Below, in pieces: positions 13,940 through 19,655 of a stretch of 19,655 bases of DNA (position 1 is its first letter; each line of letters starts with the position of its first letter). This stretch comes from an uncultured Clostridium sp. (GTDB taxonomy: Bacteria; Bacillota; Clostridia; Lachnospirales; Lachnospiraceae). The notes beneath the pieces were generated by a model, which saw nothing but the letters and a program-made list of their open reading frames with translations, was not told where the DNA came from and searched no databases. The DNA lies in NCBI GenBank assembly GCA_900540335.1, contig UQFC01000045.1, forward strand, positions 1 to 19,655, written 5' to 3'. The position numbers and the translations under genes are program-made.

Positions 13940-14383
13940 ATGAAACTGAGAAAAGCTTTGGATACCTTTTATTACAGCACTGCCTTGTGTGATCTTCGTT
14001 TAATGAACAGACAGTTTGTTGATGAAACGATCACCTACAACAGCCTGCTTTACCTGGAACTGATTTTTTCCATGAACGGAACATGTACCGCATCACAGAT
14101 CGCAGACCTTCTTCATGTTTCAAGGCCTGCCGTCACATTAAAAATCAATGAGCTTATCCGGCAGGGGCTTGTGACAAAATCAGCAGACCCGAACGATCGC
14201 CGTAAAAATTATTTATCCGTCAATGAGGAGGCCATTCCCAAATACAAGGTTTACCGGAGACAGGATGCTGCCGCAATAAAGAGAATTACAGAAAAATATA
14301 CGGAAGAAGACATTAAAAAGTTTTGCGAAATGCTGGATATTATTTCTTCCATCAATTTTGAAGAAATCAAAGGAGTTTCATAA
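13940..14383 (+). CDS. MarR family transcriptional regulator
   Basis: A 147-residue winged-helix regulator. The winged helix-turn-helix spans about 51-92, with SQIADLLHVSRPAVTLKINE followed by the wing motif DPNDRRKNYLS. Helices on both sides would form the dimer interface. The ATG at 13940 follows GGAGGG. An ATG four codons upstream overlaps that site and is rejected. The stop is 7 bp before the MATE gene, so the two form an operon. The palindrome at 13891-13928 suggests it represses its own operon and is relieved by a ligand, the usual MarR arrangement. The effector is unknown. Confidence 0.92.
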   Translation: MKLRKALDTFYYSTALCDLRLMNRQFVDETITYNSLLYLELIFSMNGTCTASQIADLLHVSRPAVTLKINELIRQGLVTKSADPNDRRKNYLSVNEEAIPKYKVYRRQDAAAIKRITEKYTEEDIKKFCEMLDIISSINFEEIKGVS

Positions 14384-14390
14384 GTAAGCT

Positions 14391-15752
14391 ATGAAAATAA
14401 AAAATTCTTTTCTTGAGGGACCTATCCTTCCCTCCCTGCTGCGGTTCTCCTTGCCTGTTTTATTTGCGCTGATGCTCCAGGCTCTTTACGGGGCCGTTGA
14501 TTTGTGGGCAGTCGGAAAATTTGCAGAAACCGCCGATATTTCTGCCGTTGCAACAGGAAGTCAGACCATGCAGATTATCATCGGAATCATTACCGGACTC
14601 TCTATGGGAACCACCGTATTGCTGGGACAGAAAATCGGCTGCCAGGATCAAGAAGGCGCCGCACAGACCATTGGCACCAGCATCATAATCTTTACCGCCC
14701 TCGGCATCCTGCTAAGCATCCTTGTAGTGGTTTCAGCCCGCCCTGTTGCAAGGATCATGAATACACCAGAGGAAGCGTTTCTTCAGACGGTTCATTATAT
14801 TCAGATCTGCGGCGGCGGAAGTCTGTGCATAGCTGCCTACAATCTGCTGAGTGCGATTTTCCGGGGAATGGGAGATTCCAAATCACCCCTTCTTTTCGTC
14901 TCCATTGCTTCTGCGGTAAATATCATCGGCGATATCATTCTCATTCATGGCTTTCACATGGGGGCTTCCGGGGCAGCAATTGCGACCGTCGCAGCACAGG
15001 CAATCAGCGTGATTCTCTCTCTTGTGCTGATCCGAAACAAAGGATTACCCTTTCCTTTTACAAAATCACATTTAACTTTTCGGCGAAATACAGCTTCCAG
15101 TGTGATAAAACTCGGATTACCCATTGCCCTGCAGGATATGTGCAATGAAATTTCTTATCTGATTCTTATCGGTTTTGTCAATATCCTTGGTGTAACCGCG
15201 TCCGCCGGAGTTGGGATCGCAGAAAAACTGGTGATTTTTATTTTGATTATTCCCATGTCCTATATGCAGTCCATATCTGCCTTTGTGGCACAGAATACAG
15301 GCGCTGGGCAATACGAACGAGCAAAAAAAGCCATGTGGATCGGAATGGGAACTGCTGCCGTTTTAGGAGGAGTCATGTCCTATGTTTCCTTCTTTCATGG
15401 AGATGTCCTGTCTCTCATTTTTGTAAAGGATGCTTCTGTGGCAGACGCAGGGGCCGTTGTTGCCGCATCTTCCGAGTTTCTGAAGGCGACCTCCGTCGAG
15501 TGCCTGATTCTTTCTGCCGCCTGCTGCCTAACCGGGTATTTTAATGGACTTGGCAAAACAACATTTGTGATGATACAGGGGCTGTTTGCTATCTTCCTTG
15601 TCAAAATCCCTTATGCCTGGTTTGCAAGCAGACAGGCCATTCCCCGGTTGTTCCAGATTGGGCTTTCTACCGTATTTGCAGCACTTTTTACACTGATCAT
15701 TTGCCTGATTTACTATTTGATATGTGAAGAGAAATTCAAAGATGAGGGGTAA
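14391..15752 (+). CDS. MATE family efflux transporter
   Basis: A 453-residue inner-membrane antiporter with about 12 helices, of the multidrug and toxin extrusion (MatE) family. The N-terminus ILPSLLRFSLPVLFALMLQ and the following LYGAVDLWAVGKFA match MATE helix 1 and its loop. GLSMGTTVLLGQKIG (about 64-78) and the repeated half near residues 230-300, with a second VAQNTGAGQYERAKKA segment, show the two-fold MATE repeat. It exports cationic or other small compounds using a Na+ or H+ gradient. The substrate cannot be read from sequence. The ATG is the first in frame after a stop. Its AAAGGAG lies about 15 nt upstream, longer than usual, so coupling to marR translation is likely. A terminator overlaps the stop codon. 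Confidence 0.93.
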   Translation: MKIKNSFLEGPILPSLLRFSLPVLFALMLQALYGAVDLWAVGKFAETADISAVATGSQTMQIIIGIITGLSMGTTVLLGQKIGCQDQEGAAQTIGTSIIIFTALGILLSILVVVSARPVARIMNTPEEAFLQTVHYIQICGGGSLCIAAYNLLSAIFRGMGDSKSPLLFVSIASAVNIIGDIILIHGFHMGASGAAIATVAAQAISVILSLVLIRNKGLPFPFTKSHLTFRRNTASSVIKLGLPIALQDMCNEISYLILIGFVNILGVTASAGVGIAEKLVIFILIIPMSYMQSISAFVAQNTGAGQYERAKKAMWIGMGTAAVLGGVMSYVSFFHGDVLSLIFVKDASVADAGAVVAASSEFLKATSVECLILSAACCLTGYFNGLGKTTFVMIQGLFAIFLVKIPYAWFASRQAIPRLFQIGLSTVFAALFTLIICLIYYLICEEKFKDEG

Positions 15753-15782
15753 GAAAAACCTGTTTTTTCTCCCCCTCTTTTT
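15744..15782 (+). terminator. Intrinsic terminator overlapping the MATE stop codon
   Basis: GAGGGG (15744-15749) pairs with CCCCTC (15772-15777), and the inner AGAAAAAC pairs with GTTTTTTCT around a tiny loop. Five T follow the outer stem. The TAA of the MATE gene lies as a bulge in the left arm. Confidence 0.75.
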
Positions 15783-15808
15783 CAGTCCCGTATGAGATAT
15801 TTGATGCG

Positions 15809-16312
15809 CTATCTTAAATCAAGATACATAACAGCAAAGTCTATGTACTCTTCCTCTATTTTGAAATACGCCGGTGATGTTCCGATATGCCTGAATCCAA
15901 ATTTCTCATACAACCGGATTGCCTGCTCATTATCCTTTCTTACATCCAGATTGATGATTTCGATCCCGTTATCCTTCGCATACTGAATCAGCGCCTTCAT
16001 AAGCATGCTTCCAATTCCCTGTCCCCAGTAACGTTTTCTCACAGCAATACTCAATTCCGCCCGGTGGCTCATTCTTCGCGGCATTCCGCTTAAGCTTCCG
16101 TTTCCAACGATCTCGCCGTCTTTACAGGCGACAAAAAATACGGATGTTTTATCATTGTGAATATTTTCAAGAAACATTTCTTCCTGTTCAGGTGTAGCTG
16201 AAAACTCGTCTTGTCCGAAGCTTAGATTGTCCGATTCGCCGCCAATCGCTTTTAAATGACGGATTAATTCTTTGGCATCTTTCGCCGTTGCTTCTCTGAC
16301 AACAATTTCCAT
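15809..16312 (-). CDS. GNAT family N-acetyltransferase
   Basis: A 167-residue acetyl-CoA-dependent N-acetyltransferase. Motif A lies at about 86-105 (LSIAVRKRYWGQGIG), with the R-x-x-G-x-G acetyl-CoA loop R94-G97-G99. Motif B follows, NEQAIRLYEKFGFRHIG (about 128-144), with the common Tyr-Glu-Lys-Phe-Gly-Phe pattern. An N-terminal VREATAKDAKELIRHL is typical of the fold. The substrate is unknown; amines, amino acids, peptides and antibiotics are all used by relatives. The start follows GGGAGG. Its own extended -10 promoter lies at 16376-16384. It converges with the MATE gene and is not obviously linked to it. Confidence 0.9.
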   Translation of the reverse strand: MEIVVREATAKDAKELIRHLKAIGGESDNLSFGQDEFSATPEQEEMFLENIHNDKTSVFFVACKDGEIVGNGSLSGMPRRMSHRAELSIAVRKRYWGQGIGSMLMKALIQYAKDNGIEIINLDVRKDNEQAIRLYEKFGFRHIGTSPAYFKIEEEYIDFAVMYLDLR

Positions 16313-16375
16313 AAACCGGCCTCCCTCATGGTATTTTCACGAAATACTCATCCCTCAAAATCTTATTATGCTATG

Positions 16376-16384
16376 ATTATAACA
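16376..16384 (-). promoter_or_regulatory. Extended -10 promoter of the GNAT gene
   Basis: On the minus strand TGT is followed by the consensus TATAAT (16381-16376), with only a weak -35. The start near 16369 gives a leader of about 57 nt. Confidence 0.55.
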
Positions 16385-16465
16385 CATATTTTTTGTTATT
16401 TTCCAGATTAAGCTTGTCATCCTGGATACTGTTTCGTATGATGAGTTTGCCGGACTGTATGGAAC

Positions 16466-16504
16466 AAAAAACGCCGAAACTCTTATAAAATAAGAACTTC
16501 GACG
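16466..16504 (-). terminator. Intrinsic terminator after tRNA-Trp
   Basis: On the minus strand a 15-bp stem with G-U pairs forms from CGTCGAAGTTCTTAT (16504-16490) and ATAAGAGTTTCGGCG (16486-16472). It has a 3-nt loop and is followed by six U (16471-16466). It begins 14 bp after the tRNA. Confidence 0.88.
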
Positions 16505-16517
16505 TTTCTATCAAGAG

Positions 16518-16588
16518 CAGGGGAAGAGGGGCTCGAACCCCCATCTACGGTTTTGGAGACCGCTGCTCTACCATTGAACTATTCCCCT
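16518..16588 (-). tRNA. tRNA-Trp (anticodon CCA)
   Basis: A 71-nt cloverleaf on the minus strand. Acceptor arms are AGGGGAA and TTCCCCT. The D arm is GTTCAATGGTAGAGC. The anticodon stem-loop is GCGGT-CTCCAAA-ACCGT with CCA at 16556-16554. The T arm is GGGGG-TTCGAGC-CCCTC. The discriminator is G at 16518 and the 3' CCA is not encoded. It is a single gene with its own promoter (16631-16659) and terminator (16466-16504). Confidence 0.97.
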
Positions 16589-16630
16589 GGATTGTGAAGC
16601 GTTTCTGATGTGTCACTCACAACGATAGTT

Positions 16631-16659
16631 ATAATATCATATCTATAAGAATCTGTCAA
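16631..16659 (-). promoter_or_regulatory. tRNA-Trp promoter
   Basis: Minus-strand consensus -35 TTGACA (16659-16654), 17-bp spacer and -10 TATTAT (16636-16631) preceded by TGA (extended -10). Expected to be a strong stable-RNA promoter. Confidence 0.9.
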
Positions 16660-16711
16660 CAGCTATTTCAATATTTTTTTAAATTTTGCAAAAATATATT
16701 CAATTCATAAC

Positions 16712-16761
16712 GGTTCAGGACGGAGCTGCCCTCTTATCCGGCTTTTCCCCGTCCTGAATCC
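16712..16761. repeat. Hairpin element copy A, downstream of radA
   Basis: GGTTCAGGACGG (16712-16723) pairs with CCGTCCTGAATCC (16749-16761). The interior contains CCGGCTTTTCC. It resembles copy B at 18625-18684 in both arms and in this interior. No U run follows on the minus strand, so it is not a standard terminator for radA. Confidence 0.7.
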
Positions 16762-16777
16762 TTACTTTTCTTCTGTG

Positions 16778-18166
16778 TTACAGCAGCGCAATTGCTTCCC
16801 GGACACTGCTGACTCCGTACAGCTTAATTCGATGGTCCGGTTTCATTTTATCCAGACAGACCTTCGGAAGGATGCAGGCCTCAAATCCCAGCTTCACCGC
16901 CTCATGGATCCGCTGTTCTGCCATAGATACAGCCCGCACCTCACCGGATAAGCCCACCTCGCCAAAAATCATGGTTTTGGGGTTTACAGGCCTGTCCTTT
17001 AAGCTGGACACCAGAGCCATAATAATGGCCAGATCCAAAGCCGGTTCATTCATCTTCAATCCGCCTGCAATATTCACATATGCATCGTAACGCGACATTT
17101 CATAGCGGCACCGTTTCTCCAGAACTGCCATGAGAAGATTGACCCGGTTATAATCTGTTCCGGCGGCAGTCCGCCTTGGCATACCGAAATTAGTCTGTGT
17201 TACCAGCGCCTGAACCTCTAAAAGAACCGGGCGGGTTCCCTCAATGGAACATGCCACCACCGCTCCGGAGGCATCCTCCGGACGGCCGCTGAGAAGATAT
17301 TCAGAAGGATTCTTTACCTCCTCCAGTCCCTTCTCCTGCATTTCAAAAACTCCGATTTCATTGGTGGAACCGAACCTGTTTTTCACTCCGCGGAGAATCC
17401 GGTAGGAGGCATTGCGCTCCCCTTCAAAGTAAAGCACTGTATCTACCATGTGCTCTAAAACTCTGGGACCGGCTACAACGCCTTCCTTGGTCACATGACC
17501 TACGATAAATACCGTTATGCCCATTCCTTTGGCAATCTGCATGAGAATACTGGTGGATTCCCGCACCTGGCTGACACTGCCCGGCGCAGAGGACACATCC
17601 TCCCGAAACATAGTCTGGATGGAATCAATGATGACAACCTCGGGGGAGGTATTGCGGATCGCCTCCTCAATGGTATCCAGATTGGTTTCACAGAGAAACA
17701 GAAGATCTCCCGTAATGGTTCCGATTCGGCTTGCCCTCAGCTTAATCTGCTTTAGGGATTCCTCCCCGGATATATACAAAACGCGGCGGCCTGCGGCCGC
17801 CAGATTCCGGCATACCTGCAAAAGCAGGGTGGATTTTCCGATACCGGGATCGCCTCCAACTAAAACCAGGGAGCCGGACACAATGCCGCTCCCCAGTACA
17901 CGATCCAGCTCCTGGTATCCGGTCGGAATCCGGTCCTGCTCATCTAAGGAAACCTGGTCAAGACGCACAGGAGACGGTTTCTCTCCCATGCCCCGGCGGC
18001 CTGCCGGAGCGCTTCCGAAAGCGCGCCCCGGCACACTCTCCCGTTTCGCCGTCGGCTCCTCTACCATAGTATTCCACTCTTTGCAGGCCGGACACTGCCC
18101 CATCCATTTGCTGGATTCATAACCGCATTCCTTACAGAAAAATGCAGTTGTTTTTGCCTTTGCCAT
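16778..18166 (-). CDS. radA: DNA repair protein RadA/Sms
   Basis: A RecA-like ATPase that helps branch migration in recombination and repair. The 462-residue length is typical. A four-Cys zinc finger lies at C11, C14, C25 and C28 (FFCKECGYESSKW, MGQCPACKEW). Walker A is GGDPGIGKST (104-113) and Walker B VVIIDS (177-182). The RadA-specific KNRFG motif is at 262-266. The C-terminal Lon-protease-like domain (about 300-462) contains GGLKMNEPALDLAI and FGEVGLSGEVRAV. The start ATG at 18166 is 10 bp after the stop of the small upstream gene and its ribosome binding site AGAGG lies in that gap. It is therefore cotranscribed with clpC and the small gene, as in many Firmicutes. Confidence 0.97.
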   Translation of the reverse strand: MAKAKTTAFFCKECGYESSKWMGQCPACKEWNTMVEEPTAKRESVPGRAFGSAPAGRRGMGEKPSPVRLDQVSLDEQDRIPTGYQELDRVLGSGIVSGSLVLVGGDPGIGKSTLLLQVCRNLAAAGRRVLYISGEESLKQIKLRASRIGTITGDLLFLCETNLDTIEEAIRNTSPEVVIIDSIQTMFREDVSSAPGSVSQVRESTSILMQIAKGMGITVFIVGHVTKEGVVAGPRVLEHMVDTVLYFEGERNASYRILRGVKNRFGSTNEIGVFEMQEKGLEEVKNPSEYLLSGRPEDASGAVVACSIEGTRPVLLEVQALVTQTNFGMPRRTAAGTDYNRVNLLMAVLEKRCRYEMSRYDAYVNIAGGLKMNEPALDLAIIMALVSSLKDRPVNPKTMIFGEVGLSGEVRAVSMAEQRIHEAVKLGFEACILPKVCLDKMKPDHRIKLYGVSSVREAIALL

Positions 18167-18176
18167 ATGTATTCCT

Positions 18177-18590
18177 CTATCGCTTTACAACCTTTACCCG
18201 GCAGGCAGCGCCTTCATTTAACTCAACGCTTACAACCAGCTTACCGCTCATGTTAGTCTTCATACCGCCTACTGCCGCGTCATCCACATAAACCTCGTAT
18301 TCTGTGTCGTCCTCCAGCTGGATGGTGATCTGAGCATCTCTGTCACCCTCTACAGTAAACTCTACTCCGTCCGGGTTTGCAGAAAAATGGTCAGCTACCG
18401 TTCCGGGAACGGACTCATAGACAAACAGCCCATTCCTTTCCAGCTTGGTAATTTCGTGAAAGGTTTTAATCTTATATAAATCTCCTGCATGCTCAAAATC
18501 CTGCAGTTTGGATTTTGTCTCCAGTTTGTAGTTTCCAAAGCTGATGGTTCCGTCCGCCTCAGAGCGGATTAAAGAATCAATTACCGGCAT
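18177..18590 (-). CDS. Small conserved protein between clpC and radA, unknown function
   Basis: A 137-residue acidic protein with no signal peptide or membrane segment. The pattern of alternating hydrophobic residues suggests mostly beta structure. I recall close relatives in Lachnospiraceae, some labelled endosialidase in databases. Nothing in this sequence supports a glycosidase. Visible features are FGNYKLETKSKLQDFEHAGD (about 19-38), FHEITKLERNGLFVYESVPG (about 44-63) and a C-terminal region of short strands (TEYEVYVDDAAVGG, MSGKLVVSVEL). The start follows GGAGGGC. It lies in the clpC-radA operon, which suggests a stress or proteostasis setting, but its function is unknown. Confidence 0.8.
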   Translation of the reverse strand: MPVIDSLIRSEADGTISFGNYKLETKSKLQDFEHAGDLYKIKTFHEITKLERNGLFVYESVPGTVADHFSANPDGVEFTVEGDRDAQITIQLEDDTEYEVYVDDAAVGGMKTNMSGKLVVSVELNEGAACRVKVVKR

Positions 18591-18624
18591 AAGTTTGCCC
18601 TCCTGTATTTTAATTTCTTACTAA

Positions 18625-18684
18625 CTGTTCAGAACGGCGGGAGTACCGGCTTTTCCGGACAAAAAGATGCCCCGTCCTGAACAG
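18625..18684. repeat. Hairpin element copy B, between clpC and the small gene
   Basis: CTGTTCAGAACGG (18625-18637) pairs with CCGTCCTGAACAG (18672-18684), one non-Watson-Crick pair in 13. The interior has a second small palindrome CCGGCTTTTCCGG. It shares arms and the CCGGCTTTTCC interior with copy A at 16712-16761. On the minus strand it begins 72 nt after the clpC stop and ends 34 nt before the next start codon. Confidence 0.72.
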
Positions 18685-18756
18685 CTGCATTTTTTATTGC
18701 ATTGTACTGCGTGTGATTACCTGTTTAGTATAACTCACTCCGCGGGAAAAGACCAG

Positions 18757-19655
18757 TCATTTTACTGCTTCTGCAGTGAAAAACTTCAGTCCATCCTCTC
18801 CCCGTTCCACACGAACCTGATCCCCGGCCGCAACGGTTCCGTCGAGGACTGCTTCTGCCAGCTTATCCTCCAGATAATTCTGAATTGCCCGGCGCAAAGG
18901 TCTTGCACCATACTTCTCATCGTATCCTTTTTCCACAAGGAAGGTCTTCGCCTCCTCGCTGACAGAAAGACTCAGGTTCATCTGACGCTCTGTTCTCTTT
19001 CCGATTCCGGCCAGCATGATATTCACAATCTCCTTCATGTGATCCTGATTCAGCTGATGGAATACAATAATCTCATCTATCCGGTTGAGGAATTCCGGCT
19101 TGAACATCCGTTTTACTTCCTCCATAACCCGATCCTTCATGAATTTATACCGTTCTCCCGCATCATCGCTGGACGCAAAGCCCAGCCGTTTCGGAGACAC
19201 AATATTTTCTGCCCCTGCATTGGATGTCATAATAATTACAGTATTTTTAAAATCAATCTTTCTGCCCTGGGCATCCGTAATGTGTCCATCATCCAGAACC
19301 TGAAGAAGAATGTTAAATACATCAGGATGCGCCTTCTCCACCTCATCAAACAGGATAACAGAATAAGGATTGCGGCGAACCTTTTCGCTGAGCTGTCCGC
19401 CCTCCTCATAGCCCACATATCCTGGGGGAGAACCAATCATCTTGGAGACGCTGTGCTTCTCCATATATTCGGACATATCTACCCGAATCAGAGCATTCTC
19501 TGTTCCAAACATGGCCTCTGCCAAAGCCTTGCAAAGCTCTGTCTTTCCAACTCCGGTTGGTCCAAGGAATAAGAAGGAACCAATGGGACGCTTCGGATCC
19601 TTTAAGCCTACCCGGCCTCTGCGGATTGCGCGGGAGACAGCTGTCACCGCCTCCT
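18757..19655 (-). CDS. clpC: ATP-dependent Clp protease ATP-binding subunit ClpC (partial, C-terminal part)
   Basis: AAA+ unfoldase that feeds substrates to ClpP and takes part in stress protein turnover. Only the last 299 residues are in the window: the second AAA+ domain and C-terminus. Visible are Walker A GPTGVGKTEL, pore loop GSPPGYVGYEEGGQL, Walker B VILFDEVEKAH, sensor 1 MTSNAG, the arginine finger region FLNRIDE and sensor 2 GARPLRR. The reading frame is open to the window edge, so the true start lies outside. A GTG at 19647 lies within the domain and is not a start. ClpB and ClpE share these motifs; the neighbouring radA favours ClpC. Confidence 0.93.
   Translation of the reverse strand, partial: EAVTAVSRAIRRGRVGLKDPKRPIGSFLFLGPTGVGKTELCKALAEAMFGTENALIRVDMSEYMEKHSVSKMIGSPPGYVGYEEGGQLSEKVRRNPYSVILFDEVEKAHPDVFNILLQVLDDGHITDAQGRKIDFKNTVIIMTSNAGAENIVSPKRLGFASSDDAGERYKFMKDRVMEEVKRMFKPEFLNRIDEIIVFHQLNQDHMKEIVNIMLAGIGKRTERQMNLSLSVSEEAKTFLVEKGYDEKYGARPLRRAIQNYLEDKLAEAVLDGTVAAGDQVRVERGEDGLKFFTAEAVK

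Noticed and set aside
14504..15148. 214-codon open frame in another frame of the MATE gene
   Set aside because: Rich in Arg, His, Cys and Ser with no hydrophobic pattern; a frame-shifted reading of a real membrane protein.
11583..15752. Calling the MFS and MATE genes antibiotic resistance determinants
   Set aside because: Both belong to broad exporter families and nothing in the sequence defines the substrate.

Overview
The window reads as a chromosomal segment of a Gram-positive anaerobe of the Clostridia, most probably Lachnospiraceae. The basis is the protein sequences (TypA, RadA, ClpC, class A PBP, the split purine genes), strong AGGAGG-type ribosome binding sites, many intrinsic terminators, and a tRNA gene without an encoded CCA. 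No phage, transposon, CRISPR or plasmid gene was found. This is mostly housekeeping sequence with two small exporter modules in the middle. The genus is inferred from memory of protein families, not from a search.

Layout. 1-1484 (minus): a purine unit with promoter, ZTP (pfl) riboswitch with overlapping terminator, long structured leader, a PurO-type IMP cyclohydrolase, and a stand-alone AICAR transformylase cut by the window edge. These two genes perform the last two steps of IMP synthesis, and the riboswitch senses the intermediate AICAR/ZMP as ZTP. 1578-4926 (minus): a divergent CobO/BtuR-like P-loop protein, a tandem OB-fold single-stranded DNA-binding protein, and the ribosome-associated GTPase TypA. 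5093-8620: yigZ (minus) and a large class A penicillin-binding protein (plus) diverge from promoters that appear to share one palindromic -35 hexamer. 8779-10527 (minus): adenine deaminase, a purine salvage enzyme.

10706-15782 is the accessory part. An AraC-GNAT fusion regulator overlaps an MFS exporter of the MefA-like group. A signal-peptide membrane protein of unknown function converges on it. A MarR regulator and a MATE exporter then form an operon behind a near-consensus promoter whose -10 region lies inside a 38-bp imperfect palindrome, a likely autorepression operator. 15809-16588 (minus) holds a GNAT acetyltransferase and tRNA-Trp with its own promoter and terminator.

16712-19655 (minus): clpC (partial), a small unknown protein and radA, in the usual Firmicute clpC-radA order, with two related hairpin elements, one after clpC and one after radA.

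No clearly new multi-gene system was found. The most checkable unusual points are the shared -35 divergent promoter, the terminator-like hairpin inside the typA leader, the MarR operator, the AraC-GNAT plus exporter pair, the repeated clpC/radA hairpin, and the structured block between the ZTP riboswitch and purO.
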